Counted from the stretch's first letter, positions 47,296 to 57,377 are shown. The stretch is 64,000 nt of DNA from Adhaeribacter rhizoryzae (GCF_008629685.1 NZ_VWSF01000020.1:52643-116642), one strand, 5' to 3'. Numbers and translations: made by a program. Notes: generated by a model not told the origin, from the letters alone.

Positions 47296-50200
47296 ATGTT
47301 GGTGAGTAAATCCCTTCCGGCTACACAGGACAGGGAAAAGATAAAGCGCGCATTCCCGTTAAAGTGGGTTTTGTTTGGAATAATGCTCCTCGGTTTTTTG
47401 GCTGCACTTGGTGCCGTGGTTTATGAAACACAAACGTCTAAATTACAGGCCAGAAAAATTTCGCGTTATGCGGCATCACTCACCTATACCTTAAAAGCCG
47501 GAGCAAGTAATAATATTATTTACCCCAGTTCCGGCCCGTTTGATAAACGGTTGGGTTATGCAAAACTACCACACCTTTTGGAGCGGGTAGGTTCGCACGG
47601 AATGACCATTGAGTATCAGAGCCGGTTCTCGCCGGCTTTATTAAAGTACGCCAGGCGCGGGTTATTTAGCCCGTACCCGGAAAAACACCAGGCCGGCCTG
47701 AATATTATAGATTGCCAGGGTCAATCTGTTTACCATACGCCTTATCCGGCCCGGGTTTATGCCAGTTTCGATTCTATTCCGCCGCTGGTAATAAATGCGT
47801 TGTTGTTTATAGAAAACCGCGAGCTGCTGGATACGGCCAAGCCTTACCTGAACCCGGCTGTGGATTGGGATCGTTTTATGCAGGCCATGCTGCACGAAGG
47901 AGCGCAATATATTGGTTTTGATTTTAAGCGCATGGGCGGCAGTACCTTGGCTACGCAAATTGAAAAATTCCGTCATTCGCCGGGCGGTGTTACCGCTAAC
48001 CACTCCGATAAATTACGGCAAATGGTTTCGGCTAGTGTGCGTGCTTACCAGGGCGGTCCGGAAACACTGTGGGCGCGCCAGCAAATTGTGCTTACCTACC
48101 TGAACTCGGTACCCCTGGCGGCGGCTCCGGAATACGGCGAGGTACACGGCTTAGGCGATGCCTTGTGGGTTTGGTTTGGGGCCGATTTTAATCAGTTTAA
48201 CCAATTATTACAACAACCGGAAGCTACCGGCGATACCTTGTTGGCGCAAGGCAAAGCGCTCAGGCAAGTAGTTTCGTTATTTATTGCCCAACGGCGGCCT
48301 AATTATTATTTAGAAATAAAAAACCACGCCGAGCTAAGTGCATTGGCAGATAGTTATCTCCGGCTCTTAGCCAATAACGGTTATATTAGTACGGCGCTAC
48401 TGAATGCCGGCCTTTCGCAAAAAAAAGATTATCGTAATTTCAGCCAGAATTCACCCGTTAAGGCTAAAGAAACCGATAAAGGCGTGCTGATGGTCCGTAC
48501 GCACCTGTCGGAAATGCTGGCTGCTTCCTTGTACGACCTCGACCGATTTGATCTGACGGCCACAACTACCTTGCAACATGACTTGCAGGAACAAGTTAGC
48601 ACCTACCTGAACAAACTAAACGATCCGGCTTTTGCCCAGGCCAATGGCCTTATGGGCAAATATTTATTAACGCCTCCCCAAACCCGCGAGGTGCGCTATA
48701 GTTTTACTTTGTACGAAAGTACGCCCCAGGGAAATTTGGTACGGGTACAAACCGATAATACTAACCAACCTTTTGATTTAAACGAAGGCAGTAAACTGGA
48801 ATTAGGCTCTACTGCCAAATTGCGGGTGCTGGTTCACTACCTGGAAGTAATTGCCGAAATTCATAAGCGTTATGCCAATCAGCCGGTTAATATTTTGCAG
48901 CATGCTTTAAACCAGCCTCAGGATAATTTGAGCCGCTGGGTGCTTACTTATTTGCTCCGGACAAAAGATAAAAGCTTGCCGGCTATTCTTAGCGCCGCTA
49001 CGGAACGCCGGTATTCAGCCAGCCCCTGGGAGGTATTTTTTACCGGTGGCGGCCAGCACACTTTTCACAATTTCGAGAATAAAGACAATGGCACCCGGCC
49101 TACCGTTCGGGAAGCGTTGCAGAATTCTATTAACCTGCCCTTTGTCCGGTTAATGCGGGACTTGGTGCAATACAGCATTTATCAAACTACCAGTAATCCG
49201 GTGCAGTTGCTCGGAAACGACCGGGAACCCCGGCGCCGGAAATATTTAAGTAGATTTGCCGATCGTGAAGGCCGTATGTACCTGCGGCGTTTTTGGGGAA
49301 AATACCAGGGAAAATCTGACCAGGCGCGTTTTACTTTATTTTTGAATGGATTGCGGAAGTACCCGGTGCGGTTTGCAGCGGTGCATCGCTACCTGTACCC
49401 CGAAACAGATTCGGTTAGCTTTGAAAAATATCTCCGTAAGCATTTTCCCTCCGGCAAGCTCACCCACAAAAGAATTATGAAATTATACCACCGCTACGGC
49501 CCCGAGGCTTACAACCTGCCGGACCAGGGATATATTGCGGGGGTGCATCCGCTGGAATTATGGTTGTTAGATTATTTACAGCACAATCCGGATGCAAAAT
49601 GGCAGGAGGTAGCTGAGGCCAGCCGGGAAGAGCGGCAGGAAGTATATAAATGGCTACTGCGGACCCGGTTTAAGCACGCCCGCGATTCCCGCATCCGAAC
49701 CATGCTGGAATTAGATGCATTTAAGGATATTCAGCAACGGTGGAAAAAGTTAGGTTATCCGTTCGAGCAGTTGGTGCCTTCGTATGCCACTGCCCTGGGT
49801 TCTTCCGGCGACCGTCCGGCTGCTTTAGCGGAACTAATGGGCATTATTTTAAATAAGGGAATCCGCCAAAAAAATATTCGGATTGAAAAACTGCATTTTG
49901 CGGCCCGCACGCCTTACGAAACAATTGTGGGGCTACAGCCCTTGGCTGGAGAGCAGGTAATGGTGCCGGAAGTAGCCGTTGCGGTGCAGGAGGTTTTATC
50001 TGGCGTGGTAGACAAAGGCACGGCCATTCGGTTGCAAGGGGGCTTTACCCAAGCCGATGGTAGTCCGCTTCCGGTTGGTGGTAAAACCGGCACCGGCGAT
50101 AACCGCCTGGTTACAGTGAGCGCCGGCGGTCACCGCCTTACTTCCCGCACCATCAACCGTACCGCTACCTTCGTGTTTTATTTGGGCCACCATCATTTTG

Positions 50201-50475
50201 GAACTTTAATTGCTTTTGTGCCGGGGCGTGATGCAGCAGAATTCCACTTTACTTCTTCGCTGCCTATTCAGGTGCTGCGGAGCATGGCACCCATTCTGGA
50301 GCCATACCTGGAGCCTGGCCGGGGAACATTATGCCACGATGGAGGAGAAGTTGCTCCGGAGCCGGTAAGTGAAACTGCAAAAAATATACAGCCAGATGAA
50401 AAGGCTAGACTTAACACAAAGGAATATTTCAAGACAAATAATATTCCCCCAAAAAGAGTAGCAGCCGGTTCCTAA
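47296..50475 (+). CDS. Class A penicillin-binding protein-like transglycosylase/transpeptidase
   Basis: A 1059-residue inner-membrane protein with one N-terminal membrane anchor (VLFGIMLLGFLAALGAVVY). A GT51-like domain (~130-350) carries FIENRELLD in place of the usual EDRxFxxHxG, and GGSTLATQIEKFRHSPGG as its second motif. The transpeptidase domain has S505-TAK508 (GSTAKLR), S611-IN (NSINLPF) and K930-TG (GGKTGTGDN). A large charged, helical insertion (~640-800, YLSRFADREGRMYLRRFWGK) lies between SxN and KTG. All three transpeptidase motifs are intact, so D,D-transpeptidase activity is likely; the GT51 site is diverged. It probably builds peptidoglycan in the periplasm. Confidence 0.9.
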   Translation: MLVSKSLPATQDREKIKRAFPLKWVLFGIMLLGFLAALGAVVYETQTSKLQARKISRYAASLTYTLKAGASNNIIYPSSGPFDKRLGYAKLPHLLERVGSHGMTIEYQSRFSPALLKYARRGLFSPYPEKHQAGLNIIDCQGQSVYHTPYPARVYASFDSIPPLVINALLFIENRELLDTAKPYLNPAVDWDRFMQAMLHEGAQYIGFDFKRMGGSTLATQIEKFRHSPGGVTANHSDKLRQMVSASVRAYQGGPETLWARQQIVLTYLNSVPLAAAPEYGEVHGLGDALWVWFGADFNQFNQLLQQPEATGDTLLAQGKALRQVVSLFIAQRRPNYYLEIKNHAELSALADSYLRLLANNGYISTALLNAGLSQKKDYRNFSQNSPVKAKETDKGVLMVRTHLSEMLAASLYDLDRFDLTATTTLQHDLQEQVSTYLNKLNDPAFAQANGLMGKYLLTPPQTREVRYSFTLYESTPQGNLVRVQTDNTNQPFDLNEGSKLELGSTAKLRVLVHYLEVIAEIHKRYANQPVNILQHALNQPQDNLSRWVLTYLLRTKDKSLPAILSAATERRYSASPWEVFFTGGGQHTFHNFENKDNGTRPTVREALQNSINLPFVRLMRDLVQYSIYQTTSNPVQLLGNDREPRRRKYLSRFADREGRMYLRRFWGKYQGKSDQARFTLFLNGLRKYPVRFAAVHRYLYPETDSVSFEKYLRKHFPSGKLTHKRIMKLYHRYGPEAYNLPDQGYIAGVHPLELWLLDYLQHNPDAKWQEVAEASREERQEVYKWLLRTRFKHARDSRIRTMLELDAFKDIQQRWKKLGYPFEQLVPSYATALGSSGDRPAALAELMGIILNKGIRQKNIRIEKLHFAARTPYETIVGLQPLAGEQVMVPEVAVAVQEVLSGVVDKGTAIRLQGGFTQADGSPLPVGGKTGTGDNRLVTVSAGGHRLTSRTINRTATFVFYLGHHHFGTLIAFVPGRDAAEFHFTSSLPIQVLRSMAPILEPYLEPGRGTLCHDGGEVAPEPVSETAKNIQPDEKARLNTKEYFKTNNIPPKRVAAGS

Positions 50476-50671
50476 TATTTTCCTTTTTTGAAGTAAGACA
50501 AGCAACTGTTATTCTTATTTAATAGCAGGCTCTGCGGCTTAATAATATTCTCTTTTTAACTGATTGCAGAAGAGGGCTTGTACTTAACTAATAAAAAGAA
50601 TAAATTGGAAAACTTGTTTTACTGCGGTAAAACAAGCATTGCCTTCCTATCCTTAACTTAAACAAACAATT

Positions 50672-52861
50672 ATGAAACCTACTGCTATTGTTGTTGAAAA
50701 GGGTACCAATTGGATTTTGATTAAATTGTTTTATTTGGTTTTACCGGGTTTGCTGCTGGCCATAAACGCCTGTAACTCCGGTACTAAATCAGTTGCCTCT
50801 TCGGTACCGGTCGGGGATAAGGATATTGGGGGTGTAGTAACCGGTAATAATGGCCCGGAAGCCGGGGTTTGGGTAATTGCCGAAACCCAGGACTTGCCCA
50901 CACGCTTTGCCAAAATTGTAGTTACAGACGATGAAGGCAAATATTTATTACCCGATTTGCCCAACGCTGATTATTCGGTTTGGGTGCGGGGTTATGGCCT
51001 GGTAGATTCACCTAAAAAACAAGCTAAACCGGGCCGGAACCTGAATCTGGATGCAGTAGTAGCGCCCAACCCGCACGCGGCAGCCCAATATTATCCGGCG
51101 GGTTATTGGTTTTCGCTGTTGCAAGTGCCCGCTAAAAATAAATTTCCGGGTACCGGCCCGGATGGCAATGGCATTTTGCCCAATGTTACTACGCAGGCCA
51201 AATTTTTATCGACCATAAAATCGGGTACTTGTTTGGCCTGCCACCAACTGGGCAGCAAAGGCACCCGCGAGTTGCAGGAATCTTTAGGCACTTTTAAAAC
51301 CTCCCCGGAAGCCTGGGAACGCCGTTTGCAGTCGGGCCAGGCCGGGCCCAATATGACTTCGGCCATTCACCAAGTGGGTAAAGAAGAAGTACTTCGGATG
51401 TTCGCCGATTGGACGGATCGCATTAAAGCCGGTGAGTTGCCACCAACACCGCCCCGCCCTAAAGGCCTGGAACGGAATGTGGTCATTACCCAATGGGATT
51501 GGGCCGATCCCAAAGTTTACCTCCATGACTTGGTTTCGACGGACCGGCGCAAGCCTACCGTAAATGCCAATGGTGCGCTTTATGGCGCCTTAGAATTAAG
51601 TGCCGATTATTTGCCCGTGCTGGACCCGATAAACCACGTAACCAGCCAGGTTCCTTTAGCTGTGCGGGATCCCAATACCAAATCGGCTTCCGGTACGGTC
51701 ATGCAGCCTTCGCCTTACTGGGGTATGGAAGCTATTTGGAACAGCAAAACCAACGTGCATAATCCCATGATGGATGAGCAGGGTAATATTTGGATAACAG
51801 CCGCCGTACGCCCGGCCGAAAACCCTAATTATTGTATGATGGGGCATCCATCGGCCAAATTATTTCCTTTAAAAAGAGCTGGCCGTCATTTGGGTTTATA
51901 TAACCCGAAAACCAAAAAATATACCACCATTAGTACTTGTTTCAGCACGCACCACCTCATGTTTGCCGAAGATGCGAATAATACCCTCTGGACCAGTGGC
52001 GGCGGCGAAGTAATTGGCTGGCTGGATACCAAAAAATACCTGGAAACCGGCGATGAAGAAGCTTCCCAAGGCTGGACGGCCCTCATTTTAGATACCAACG
52101 GCAATGGCAAACGCGATGCTTACGTAGAACCCGACCAACCCCTAGACCCTACCAAGGATAAGCGCATTACCAAAGGCATTTATTCAGTGGCGCCTGCGCC
52201 GGATGGCTCTATCTGGGGTTCTTCTTTGGGTTATCCGGGCGGTATTGTTCGCCTCGATCCTGGTACTAATCCGCCCGCAACCGCTTTGGTAGAATATTAC
52301 GAATTACCCCTAAATAAAAACGGCGAACCCATCGGAGGTTTCTCGCCGCGTGGCATGGATATTGACCGGAACGGCGTGGCTTGGGTAGCTTTGGCCAGCG
52401 GACATTTGGCCAGCTTTGATCGGCGTAAATGTCAGGGTTCCCGCAACGGCCCCAATGCCACCGGCCAGCATTGTGCCGAAGGCTGGACCTTTTACCCCGA
52501 ACCCTTGCCGCAACTAAAAGGCGTAGATTACAAAGGCAGCGCCGAGTCTAGTTATTACACCTGGGTAGACCAGTTTAATACCTTTGGCTTAGGCGAAAAT
52601 ATTCCTATTAATACCGGTAATGAATCGGAAGCTTTGCTGGCTCTGAAAGATGGCGAATGGATTAAACTACGCGTACCTTACCCCATGGGCTTTTATACCA
52701 AGTGGCTCGACGGCCGGATTGATGACCCCAAAGCCGGTTGGAAAGGCCGCGGCTTGTGGGCTACCATTAGTACTCGAGCACCTTTTCACATGGAAGGGGG
52801 CAAGGGTACCACCAGTAAAGTCTATAAATTTCAGCTTCGCCCTAATCCGCTGGCCCGGTAA
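50672..52861 (+). CDS. Lipoprotein with CarboxypepD_reg-like, CxxCH haem and beta-propeller domains
   Basis: A 729-residue lipoprotein (signal ends INA|C34). Residues ~50-120 form a carboxypeptidase regulatory-like beta-sandwich (GVVTGNNGPEAGVWVIAETQ). A c-type haem motif C187-LAC190-H191 (GTCLACHQLG) follows within a short cytochrome-like helical segment. The rest (~330-720) is a streptogramin-lyase/Vgb-like propeller (MMDEQGNIWITAAVRP, APDGSIWGSSLGYPGGIVRL, GMDIDRNGVAWVALASGH). Similar proteins are known in Acidobacteria and Bacteroidota without a defined function. The haem suggests a periplasmic redox role, in line with the HiPIP and dehydrogenase genes downstream. A long perfect hairpin follows the stop. 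Confidence 0.82.
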   Translation: MKPTAIVVEKGTNWILIKLFYLVLPGLLLAINACNSGTKSVASSVPVGDKDIGGVVTGNNGPEAGVWVIAETQDLPTRFAKIVVTDDEGKYLLPDLPNADYSVWVRGYGLVDSPKKQAKPGRNLNLDAVVAPNPHAAAQYYPAGYWFSLLQVPAKNKFPGTGPDGNGILPNVTTQAKFLSTIKSGTCLACHQLGSKGTRELQESLGTFKTSPEAWERRLQSGQAGPNMTSAIHQVGKEEVLRMFADWTDRIKAGELPPTPPRPKGLERNVVITQWDWADPKVYLHDLVSTDRRKPTVNANGALYGALELSADYLPVLDPINHVTSQVPLAVRDPNTKSASGTVMQPSPYWGMEAIWNSKTNVHNPMMDEQGNIWITAAVRPAENPNYCMMGHPSAKLFPLKRAGRHLGLYNPKTKKYTTISTCFSTHHLMFAEDANNTLWTSGGGEVIGWLDTKKYLETGDEEASQGWTALILDTNGNGKRDAYVEPDQPLDPTKDKRITKGIYSVAPAPDGSIWGSSLGYPGGIVRLDPGTNPPATALVEYYELPLNKNGEPIGGFSPRGMDIDRNGVAWVALASGHLASFDRRKCQGSRNGPNATGQHCAEGWTFYPEPLPQLKGVDYKGSAESSYYTWVDQFNTFGLGENIPINTGNESEALLALKDGEWIKLRVPYPMGFYTKWLDGRIDDPKAGWKGRGLWATISTRAPFHMEGGKGTTSKVYKFQLRPNPLAR

Positions 52862-52887
52862 TTAAAAATGCTTAACTAAATATACTC

Positions 52888-52933
52888 GTGAAATATCAAG
52901 CGCGGGCAAAAATACCTGCGCTTGATATTTCAC
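52888..52933 (+). terminator. Long perfect hairpin after the haem-propeller gene
   Basis: A 16-bp perfect stem (52888-52903 with 52918-52933, GTGAAATATCAAGCGC and its complement) with a 14-base loop, 26 bp after the stop codon. There is no T-run, so it may be a factor-assisted terminator or a transcript stabiliser. Confidence 0.7.
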
Positions 52934-53094
52934 TATTCAGCTTTGGTTAGCTAATAATTTATAAACCTTTTCCAATCTGCTTTATGTCTTTTTGCTTTCG
53001 AACATTAGGCAATTTGTGAAAGAAATATAATATTGAATTTAGTAGTCCTTGTTTTTTCAGAAGGTTAAAAGCTTTAGGCAAAAGCAACATTAAC

Positions 53095-53544
53095 ATGGTA
53101 GAAAGTAATAAAAACCGGGTTATCCTGATTGTTGATGATGATGCAGAAGACCGCATGTTATTAGAAGAAGCCCTGGAAGAAAATCAGGTAAAAAATACCC
53201 GGTATTATGTGCCGAACGGCGAAGAACTAATGGACTACCTTTATAACCGGGGTAAATATTCCGATAAAGAAAAATATTCCTTACCGGGTTTAATTCTGCT
53301 GGACCTGAATATGCCCAAAAAAGATGGCCGGGAAGTTTTAAAAGAAGTGAAAGCTGACCCCAAGTTGCGGCTGATTCCGGTGGTAGTACTTACCACTTCT
53401 AAAGCCGAAGAAGATATTTTAAAAACTTTGGATTTAGGGGCAAACGGGTATATTGCCAAGCCGGTTTCATTTGCCTCGCTCGTAGATTTAACCAAAACAA
53501 TAAGCGATTACTGGTTTGATCTGGTACAACTACCGGATGTGTGA
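53095..53544 (+). CDS. Single-domain response regulator
   Basis: A 149-residue stand-alone receiver domain without an output domain. The acidic pocket is DDD at 14-16, the phosphoacceptor is Asp70 (LILLDLNMPKKDG), with Thr/Ser in VVVLTTS and the conserved Lys in GYIAKPVSF. It resembles the Rcp1-type regulators that partner with phytochrome or hybrid histidine kinases. No kinase is nearby, so its partner is unknown. Confidence 0.93.
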   Translation: MVESNKNRVILIVDDDAEDRMLLEEALEENQVKNTRYYVPNGEELMDYLYNRGKYSDKEKYSLPGLILLDLNMPKKDGREVLKEVKADPKLRLIPVVVLTTSKAEEDILKTLDLGANGYIAKPVSFASLVDLTKTISDYWFDLVQLPDV

Positions 53545-53816
53545 AGTTTAAATAATAGCTAATACTAACCGAAAACGGGCAGCATTATTTTAACTGCCTT
53601 AAAGAAATAGTATATCAAAGGTTAAAAATCCTAATTAGCTAAACAGCAGAAAAATGCTCTGCCATTGTAGTCAGGTCTAATTAACTACGAGCCTTATTTA
53701 TTGCCCTTATTATTCAGTAATTATATTAAAGGAATAGGTATTAGAATATTAGCTAAGTAGTTAAAACCAGTTAGTAATATTTTTGTATGGAATAATCCGC
53801 CTGTATAGGTACGCGC

Positions 53817-54785
53817 ATGTCCGAACTTAAAACCATAACCCGCCGAGAGTTTTTAGCCGGAGGTAGTCTTTTGCTGGCTGGTACAGCCTTAAAGTTAAAT
53901 GCTACGCCTTTATTACAATCAGTGCCCAAAGAGCCAATAATAGATATGCACCAGCATACCAGTTACCTGGGGCGCACAGCCGCGCAGTTATTAGCGCACC
54001 AGCGTACAATGGGTATTACCACCACTATTCTGCTGCCGGCCGGGCATCCGGTAAATTATGGATCAACGCATTACGGGGTTTCCAATGGTTTGCAGGCCCA
54101 GGTAACGCCCAACGAAGCCAGTAATCAAATGGCCCAGCAATATCCCCGGGAGTTTCTGTTTGGCGCCAACGAAGTGCCGGATGTAGCGAACGCTATTCAG
54201 GAAATAGAAAAATATTTAAAGCTGGGTGCGCCCGTTATAGGGGAGCTAAAATTTAATATAGACTGCGACGCGCCGGAAATGCAGAAAATATACGAACTGG
54301 CCGAGGCTTACGAGGTGCCGGTGGTAATGCATTGGCAGTACAAAATGTTTAACTGGGGTTTCGACCGGTTTCACAAAATGCTGGAGAAGTATCCGCGGGT
54401 TAATTTTATTGGTCATGCGCAAACCTGGTGGGCCAATATTGATAAGAACCATACCGACCAGAATATGCTGTATCCCAAAACCAAAGTAACGCCGGGCGGC
54501 ATAACTGATAGGTTGCTGCAAGATTACCCCAACATGTTTGCCGACATGTCGGCGGGTTCGGGCTTAGGTGCTTTTACCCGGGATGAAGAACATGCCCGCG
54601 CATTTTTGCAGCGGCACCAGGATAAGCTTATTTACGGCAGCGATTGTGCAGATATCGCCGGTCAGGGCGAAGCTTGCCTGGGAGCTCAGATGATTGCTGC
54701 CATCCGGCGGTTAGCCCCTTCCAAAAAAATAGAACGCAAACTGCTTTACGAGAATGCCCGAACTTTATTTAAAATAAAGGTTTAA
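53817..54785 (+). CDS. TAT-exported amidohydrolase (amidohydrolase_2 family)
   Basis: A 322-residue metal-dependent hydrolase with a twin-arginine signal (TRREFLAGGSLLLAGTAL). The TIM-barrel metal ligands are visible: HxH in IIDMHQHTSYLG, His in VPVVMHWQYK, His in VNFIGHAQTWW and Asp in LIYGSDCADIAG. Members act as hydrolases or decarboxylases on small lactones or acids; the substrate is not known. It is the first gene of a same-strand cluster with a 31-bp gap to the PVC-type dehydrogenase gene, so co-transcription is likely. Confidence 0.9.
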   Translation: MSELKTITRREFLAGGSLLLAGTALKLNATPLLQSVPKEPIIDMHQHTSYLGRTAAQLLAHQRTMGITTTILLPAGHPVNYGSTHYGVSNGLQAQVTPNEASNQMAQQYPREFLFGANEVPDVANAIQEIEKYLKLGAPVIGELKFNIDCDAPEMQKIYELAEAYEVPVVMHWQYKMFNWGFDRFHKMLEKYPRVNFIGHAQTWWANIDKNHTDQNMLYPKTKVTPGGITDRLLQDYPNMFADMSAGSGLGAFTRDEEHARAFLQRHQDKLIYGSDCADIAGQGEACLGAQMIAAIRRLAPSKKIERKLLYENARTLFKIKV

Positions 54786-54816
54786 AGATTTAGCAAAGTA
54801 ATTTATTTAAATAATT

Positions 54817-56949
54817 ATGTTAAATAAATTCAAAGTTTTAACTGCTGGTACCAAAGTAAGTTTGCTATTTTGGGTTTTAACAATAAGCTACACTAGTTTG
54901 GCGCAGCATTATCCCGGACCGTTATCGCCGGAAGAATCACTAAAAAGAATAAAGTTAATTAATGGCTTTAAAGCCGAAATATTTACCGCGGAGCCCCATG
55001 TGTATGACCCGGTAGCGCTGGAGTTCGACGAGCAGGGTAACGCGTATGTTGTAGAAATGCCCGATTATCCTTTTGAGGTAGAGCCGGGCAAAGGAAAAGG
55101 CCGCATTCGGATTTTAAAAGATACCAACCACGACGGCAGGGTAGATAAGGCCATTACCTTTGCCGAAAATGTAACCGAAGCCACCAGTATTTTGCCCTGG
55201 CAAGGCGGGCTGATTGTAACGGCTGCGCCGGATATTCTTTACTTAAAAGATACCAACAACGACGGCAAAGCCGATACCCGGGAAGTTTTGTTTACCGGCT
55301 TTTTCCAGAACAATTCCGAGGCCCAAATTACCAGCCTACGGTTTGGCATAGACAACTGGATTTACGCCAACAACCACGGACAGCAGGGCTTGGTAACGTT
55401 TAACCGAACGCCAGAAGCAAAACCACTAGCGGTGCGCGGTGCCGATTTCCGGTTTAGGCTGGATCAGAATAAATTTGAACTGGAAACCGGGCCGGGTCAG
55501 TTTGGTAATACGTTGGGAGAGTGGGGCCACCGGTTTTCGAACGAAAATTCTTTGCACCTGCAGCAAGTAGTAATTCCGTGGCGCTACACGCACCGGCACC
55601 CGTATTTGCCAACTACCAAAGCCGTAACCAGCCTAACCGACCACGAGGAAATCATGTTTCAAGAAACGCCACCGCCTTACTGGCGGGCCGAAAGAACAAA
55701 ACAACGAAATAAAACTTTTCAGGAAAATAATTTAAACCGGGTAGAATACGCTGAGGATAGGTTTACCGGAGCAGCGGGCATGGCATTTTATGCGGCCAAT
55801 GGTTTTCCGGCGGAGTTCTACGGCAATATTTTTGTAACCGAGGTGGCCGGCAATTTAGTACACCGCGATATTTTAAACCCCAGCAGTAAAAGTCCGGTGT
55901 GGATAGCTTCGCGGGGCCCGCAGGAACAGAACCAGGAATTTTTGGCTTCTACCGACCCGTGGTTCCGGCCTACCAATTTAACCGTTGGGCCCGATGGCTA
56001 TTTATACGTACTGGATTATTATCGTCAGCATATCGAAACCCCACTCTCTATTCCGGATGAACTAAAGGCCGAAATGGATTTTATGGCTGGCAGCGATAAA
56101 GGTCGCATTTACCGGATATTACCCGCCAATGCTAAACCCCAAAATATGCCCGTTAATCTGGCAAAAGCCTCAGGTACCAAATTGCTACAAACGCTTTCGC
56201 ACCCAAACTTCTGGTGGCGATTGCAAGCCCAACGGTTGTTGCTGGAGCGCCAGGATAAAGCAATAATCCCCGCCGTAAAAAAACTGTTTAGCACCAGTCA
56301 AGACCCTAGAACCCGACTGCATGCTTTGTATGTGCTGGAAGGACTAAAAGCTTTGGATGCTGCTATAATTAAAAAAGCTTTACAAGATTCCGTGCCGGGC
56401 GTACGCGAAAACGCTATTATTTTGGCTGAACAATTTCCGGAGACTTATTCGCTGGTGCTGGAAAAAATAAATGACCCGGTGGTTCGGGTGGCTTTTCAGG
56501 CTACGCTGAGTTTACCCGAATTTAAAGCCAATAAAGAAACAACGCCAGCTTTGGCAAAAATAATAGAAAAGCACGGCGCTGACCAGTGGTTTCGGATGGC
56601 TGTTTTAAGTTCTGATGTTGGTTCTTCGCCCGAAATATTGCCGCTACTCAGCCAGAACAAAAACTTTTTACAAAACTCGGAACCCTGGAAGGCCGCTTTT
56701 CTGGGCGATTTAGCTAATATTATAGGCGCCCGCAACCAAAAAGAACAAATCAGCGCCTTATTAGCGCAACTAATGCAACCTAATGTGATTTCAGATTCCT
56801 TAAGAACAGCAACGGTAATGGGTTTAACCAAAGGCTTAACCCGAAATCCCAATGCTGACCCAAAAGTAAAGGAAACTTTAGCCGAGAATAAAACAAGTTC
56901 AGCAGAAGACGTTTTGGCCGCTATTCAGCTTTTAAAGAAATTATATTAG
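54817..56949 (+). CDS. PVC-type membrane-bound dehydrogenase with HEAT repeats
   Basis: A 710-residue exported protein with a signal peptide (VSLLFWVLTISYTSLAQ). The six-bladed propeller (~45-430; ALEFDEQGNAYVVEMPDYP, VTEVAGNLVHRDIL) contains two calcium-type loops, DTNHDGRVD and DTNNDGKAD. HEAT-like repeats run from ~440 to 700. It has no cysteine, so unlike many family members it carries no CxxCH haem. Electron transfer, if any, would need a partner such as the HiPIP encoded 23 bp downstream. Its propeller is homologous to the one in the fusion protein at 12881. The substrate is probably a sugar or alcohol. Confidence 0.88.
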   Translation: MLNKFKVLTAGTKVSLLFWVLTISYTSLAQHYPGPLSPEESLKRIKLINGFKAEIFTAEPHVYDPVALEFDEQGNAYVVEMPDYPFEVEPGKGKGRIRILKDTNHDGRVDKAITFAENVTEATSILPWQGGLIVTAAPDILYLKDTNNDGKADTREVLFTGFFQNNSEAQITSLRFGIDNWIYANNHGQQGLVTFNRTPEAKPLAVRGADFRFRLDQNKFELETGPGQFGNTLGEWGHRFSNENSLHLQQVVIPWRYTHRHPYLPTTKAVTSLTDHEEIMFQETPPPYWRAERTKQRNKTFQENNLNRVEYAEDRFTGAAGMAFYAANGFPAEFYGNIFVTEVAGNLVHRDILNPSSKSPVWIASRGPQEQNQEFLASTDPWFRPTNLTVGPDGYLYVLDYYRQHIETPLSIPDELKAEMDFMAGSDKGRIYRILPANAKPQNMPVNLAKASGTKLLQTLSHPNFWWRLQAQRLLLERQDKAIIPAVKKLFSTSQDPRTRLHALYVLEGLKALDAAIIKKALQDSVPGVRENAIILAEQFPETYSLVLEKINDPVVRVAFQATLSLPEFKANKETTPALAKIIEKHGADQWFRMAVLSSDVGSSPEILPLLSQNKNFLQNSEPWKAAFLGDLANIIGARNQKEQISALLAQLMQPNVISDSLRTATVMGLTKGLTRNPNADPKVKETLAENKTSSAEDVLAAIQLLKKLY

Positions 56950-56972
56950 GGCCAGCAACTTATTTGGGCAAC

Positions 56973-57377
56973 ATGACAAATAAATATTCCAGAAGAGCTT
57001 TTTTACTTAAAAATATTGCCGGTGGTGCTTCCCTACTAGGGGGCGCATGGTTGTTAAGTTCTTTTAATTGGCAGCAAACTAATCCTGCAAACAAGCCCCA
57101 TACAACCAATCAGGGTGTACCACCAAATGTTGCCCAGCAAACACCTAAAAGCTCCGCTGAAAATCCCTGCGATAATTTAACGGGGGTAGCACCCGCCGAA
57201 TTAGATAAACGGAAAAAGTTTGCTTATGTACCGGTTTCGCCCATAACCGATAGCAATTGCGGCAATTGTAAGCTTTTTCTGCCGCCGGGTTCCGGTAAAC
57301 CTTGCGGTAATTGTATGTTGTTTAAAGGTCCGGTCCGGGAAGTTGGTTATTGCACGTATTGGGCGCCGCTGGATTAA
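56973..57377 (+). CDS. TAT-exported high-potential iron-sulfur protein (HiPIP)-like
   Basis: A 134-residue protein; the ATG at 56973 is preferred to a TTG nine bases upstream. It has a twin-arginine signal (SRRAFLLKNIAGGASLLGG) and then a low-complexity linker. The C-terminal ~60 residues hold the cysteine set SNCGNCKLF, KPCGNCMLFKG and GYCTYW. This matches the HiPIP ligand pattern C-x2-C...C...C for a [4Fe-4S] cluster, with extra cysteines. HiPIPs are periplasmic one-electron carriers. Its place just after a dehydrogenase gene suggests that it receives electrons from that enzyme. Confidence 0.85.
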   Translation: MTNKYSRRAFLLKNIAGGASLLGGAWLLSSFNWQQTNPANKPHTTNQGVPPNVAQQTPKSSAENPCDNLTGVAPAELDKRKKFAYVPVSPITDSNCGNCKLFLPPGSGKPCGNCMLFKGPVREVGYCTYWAPLD

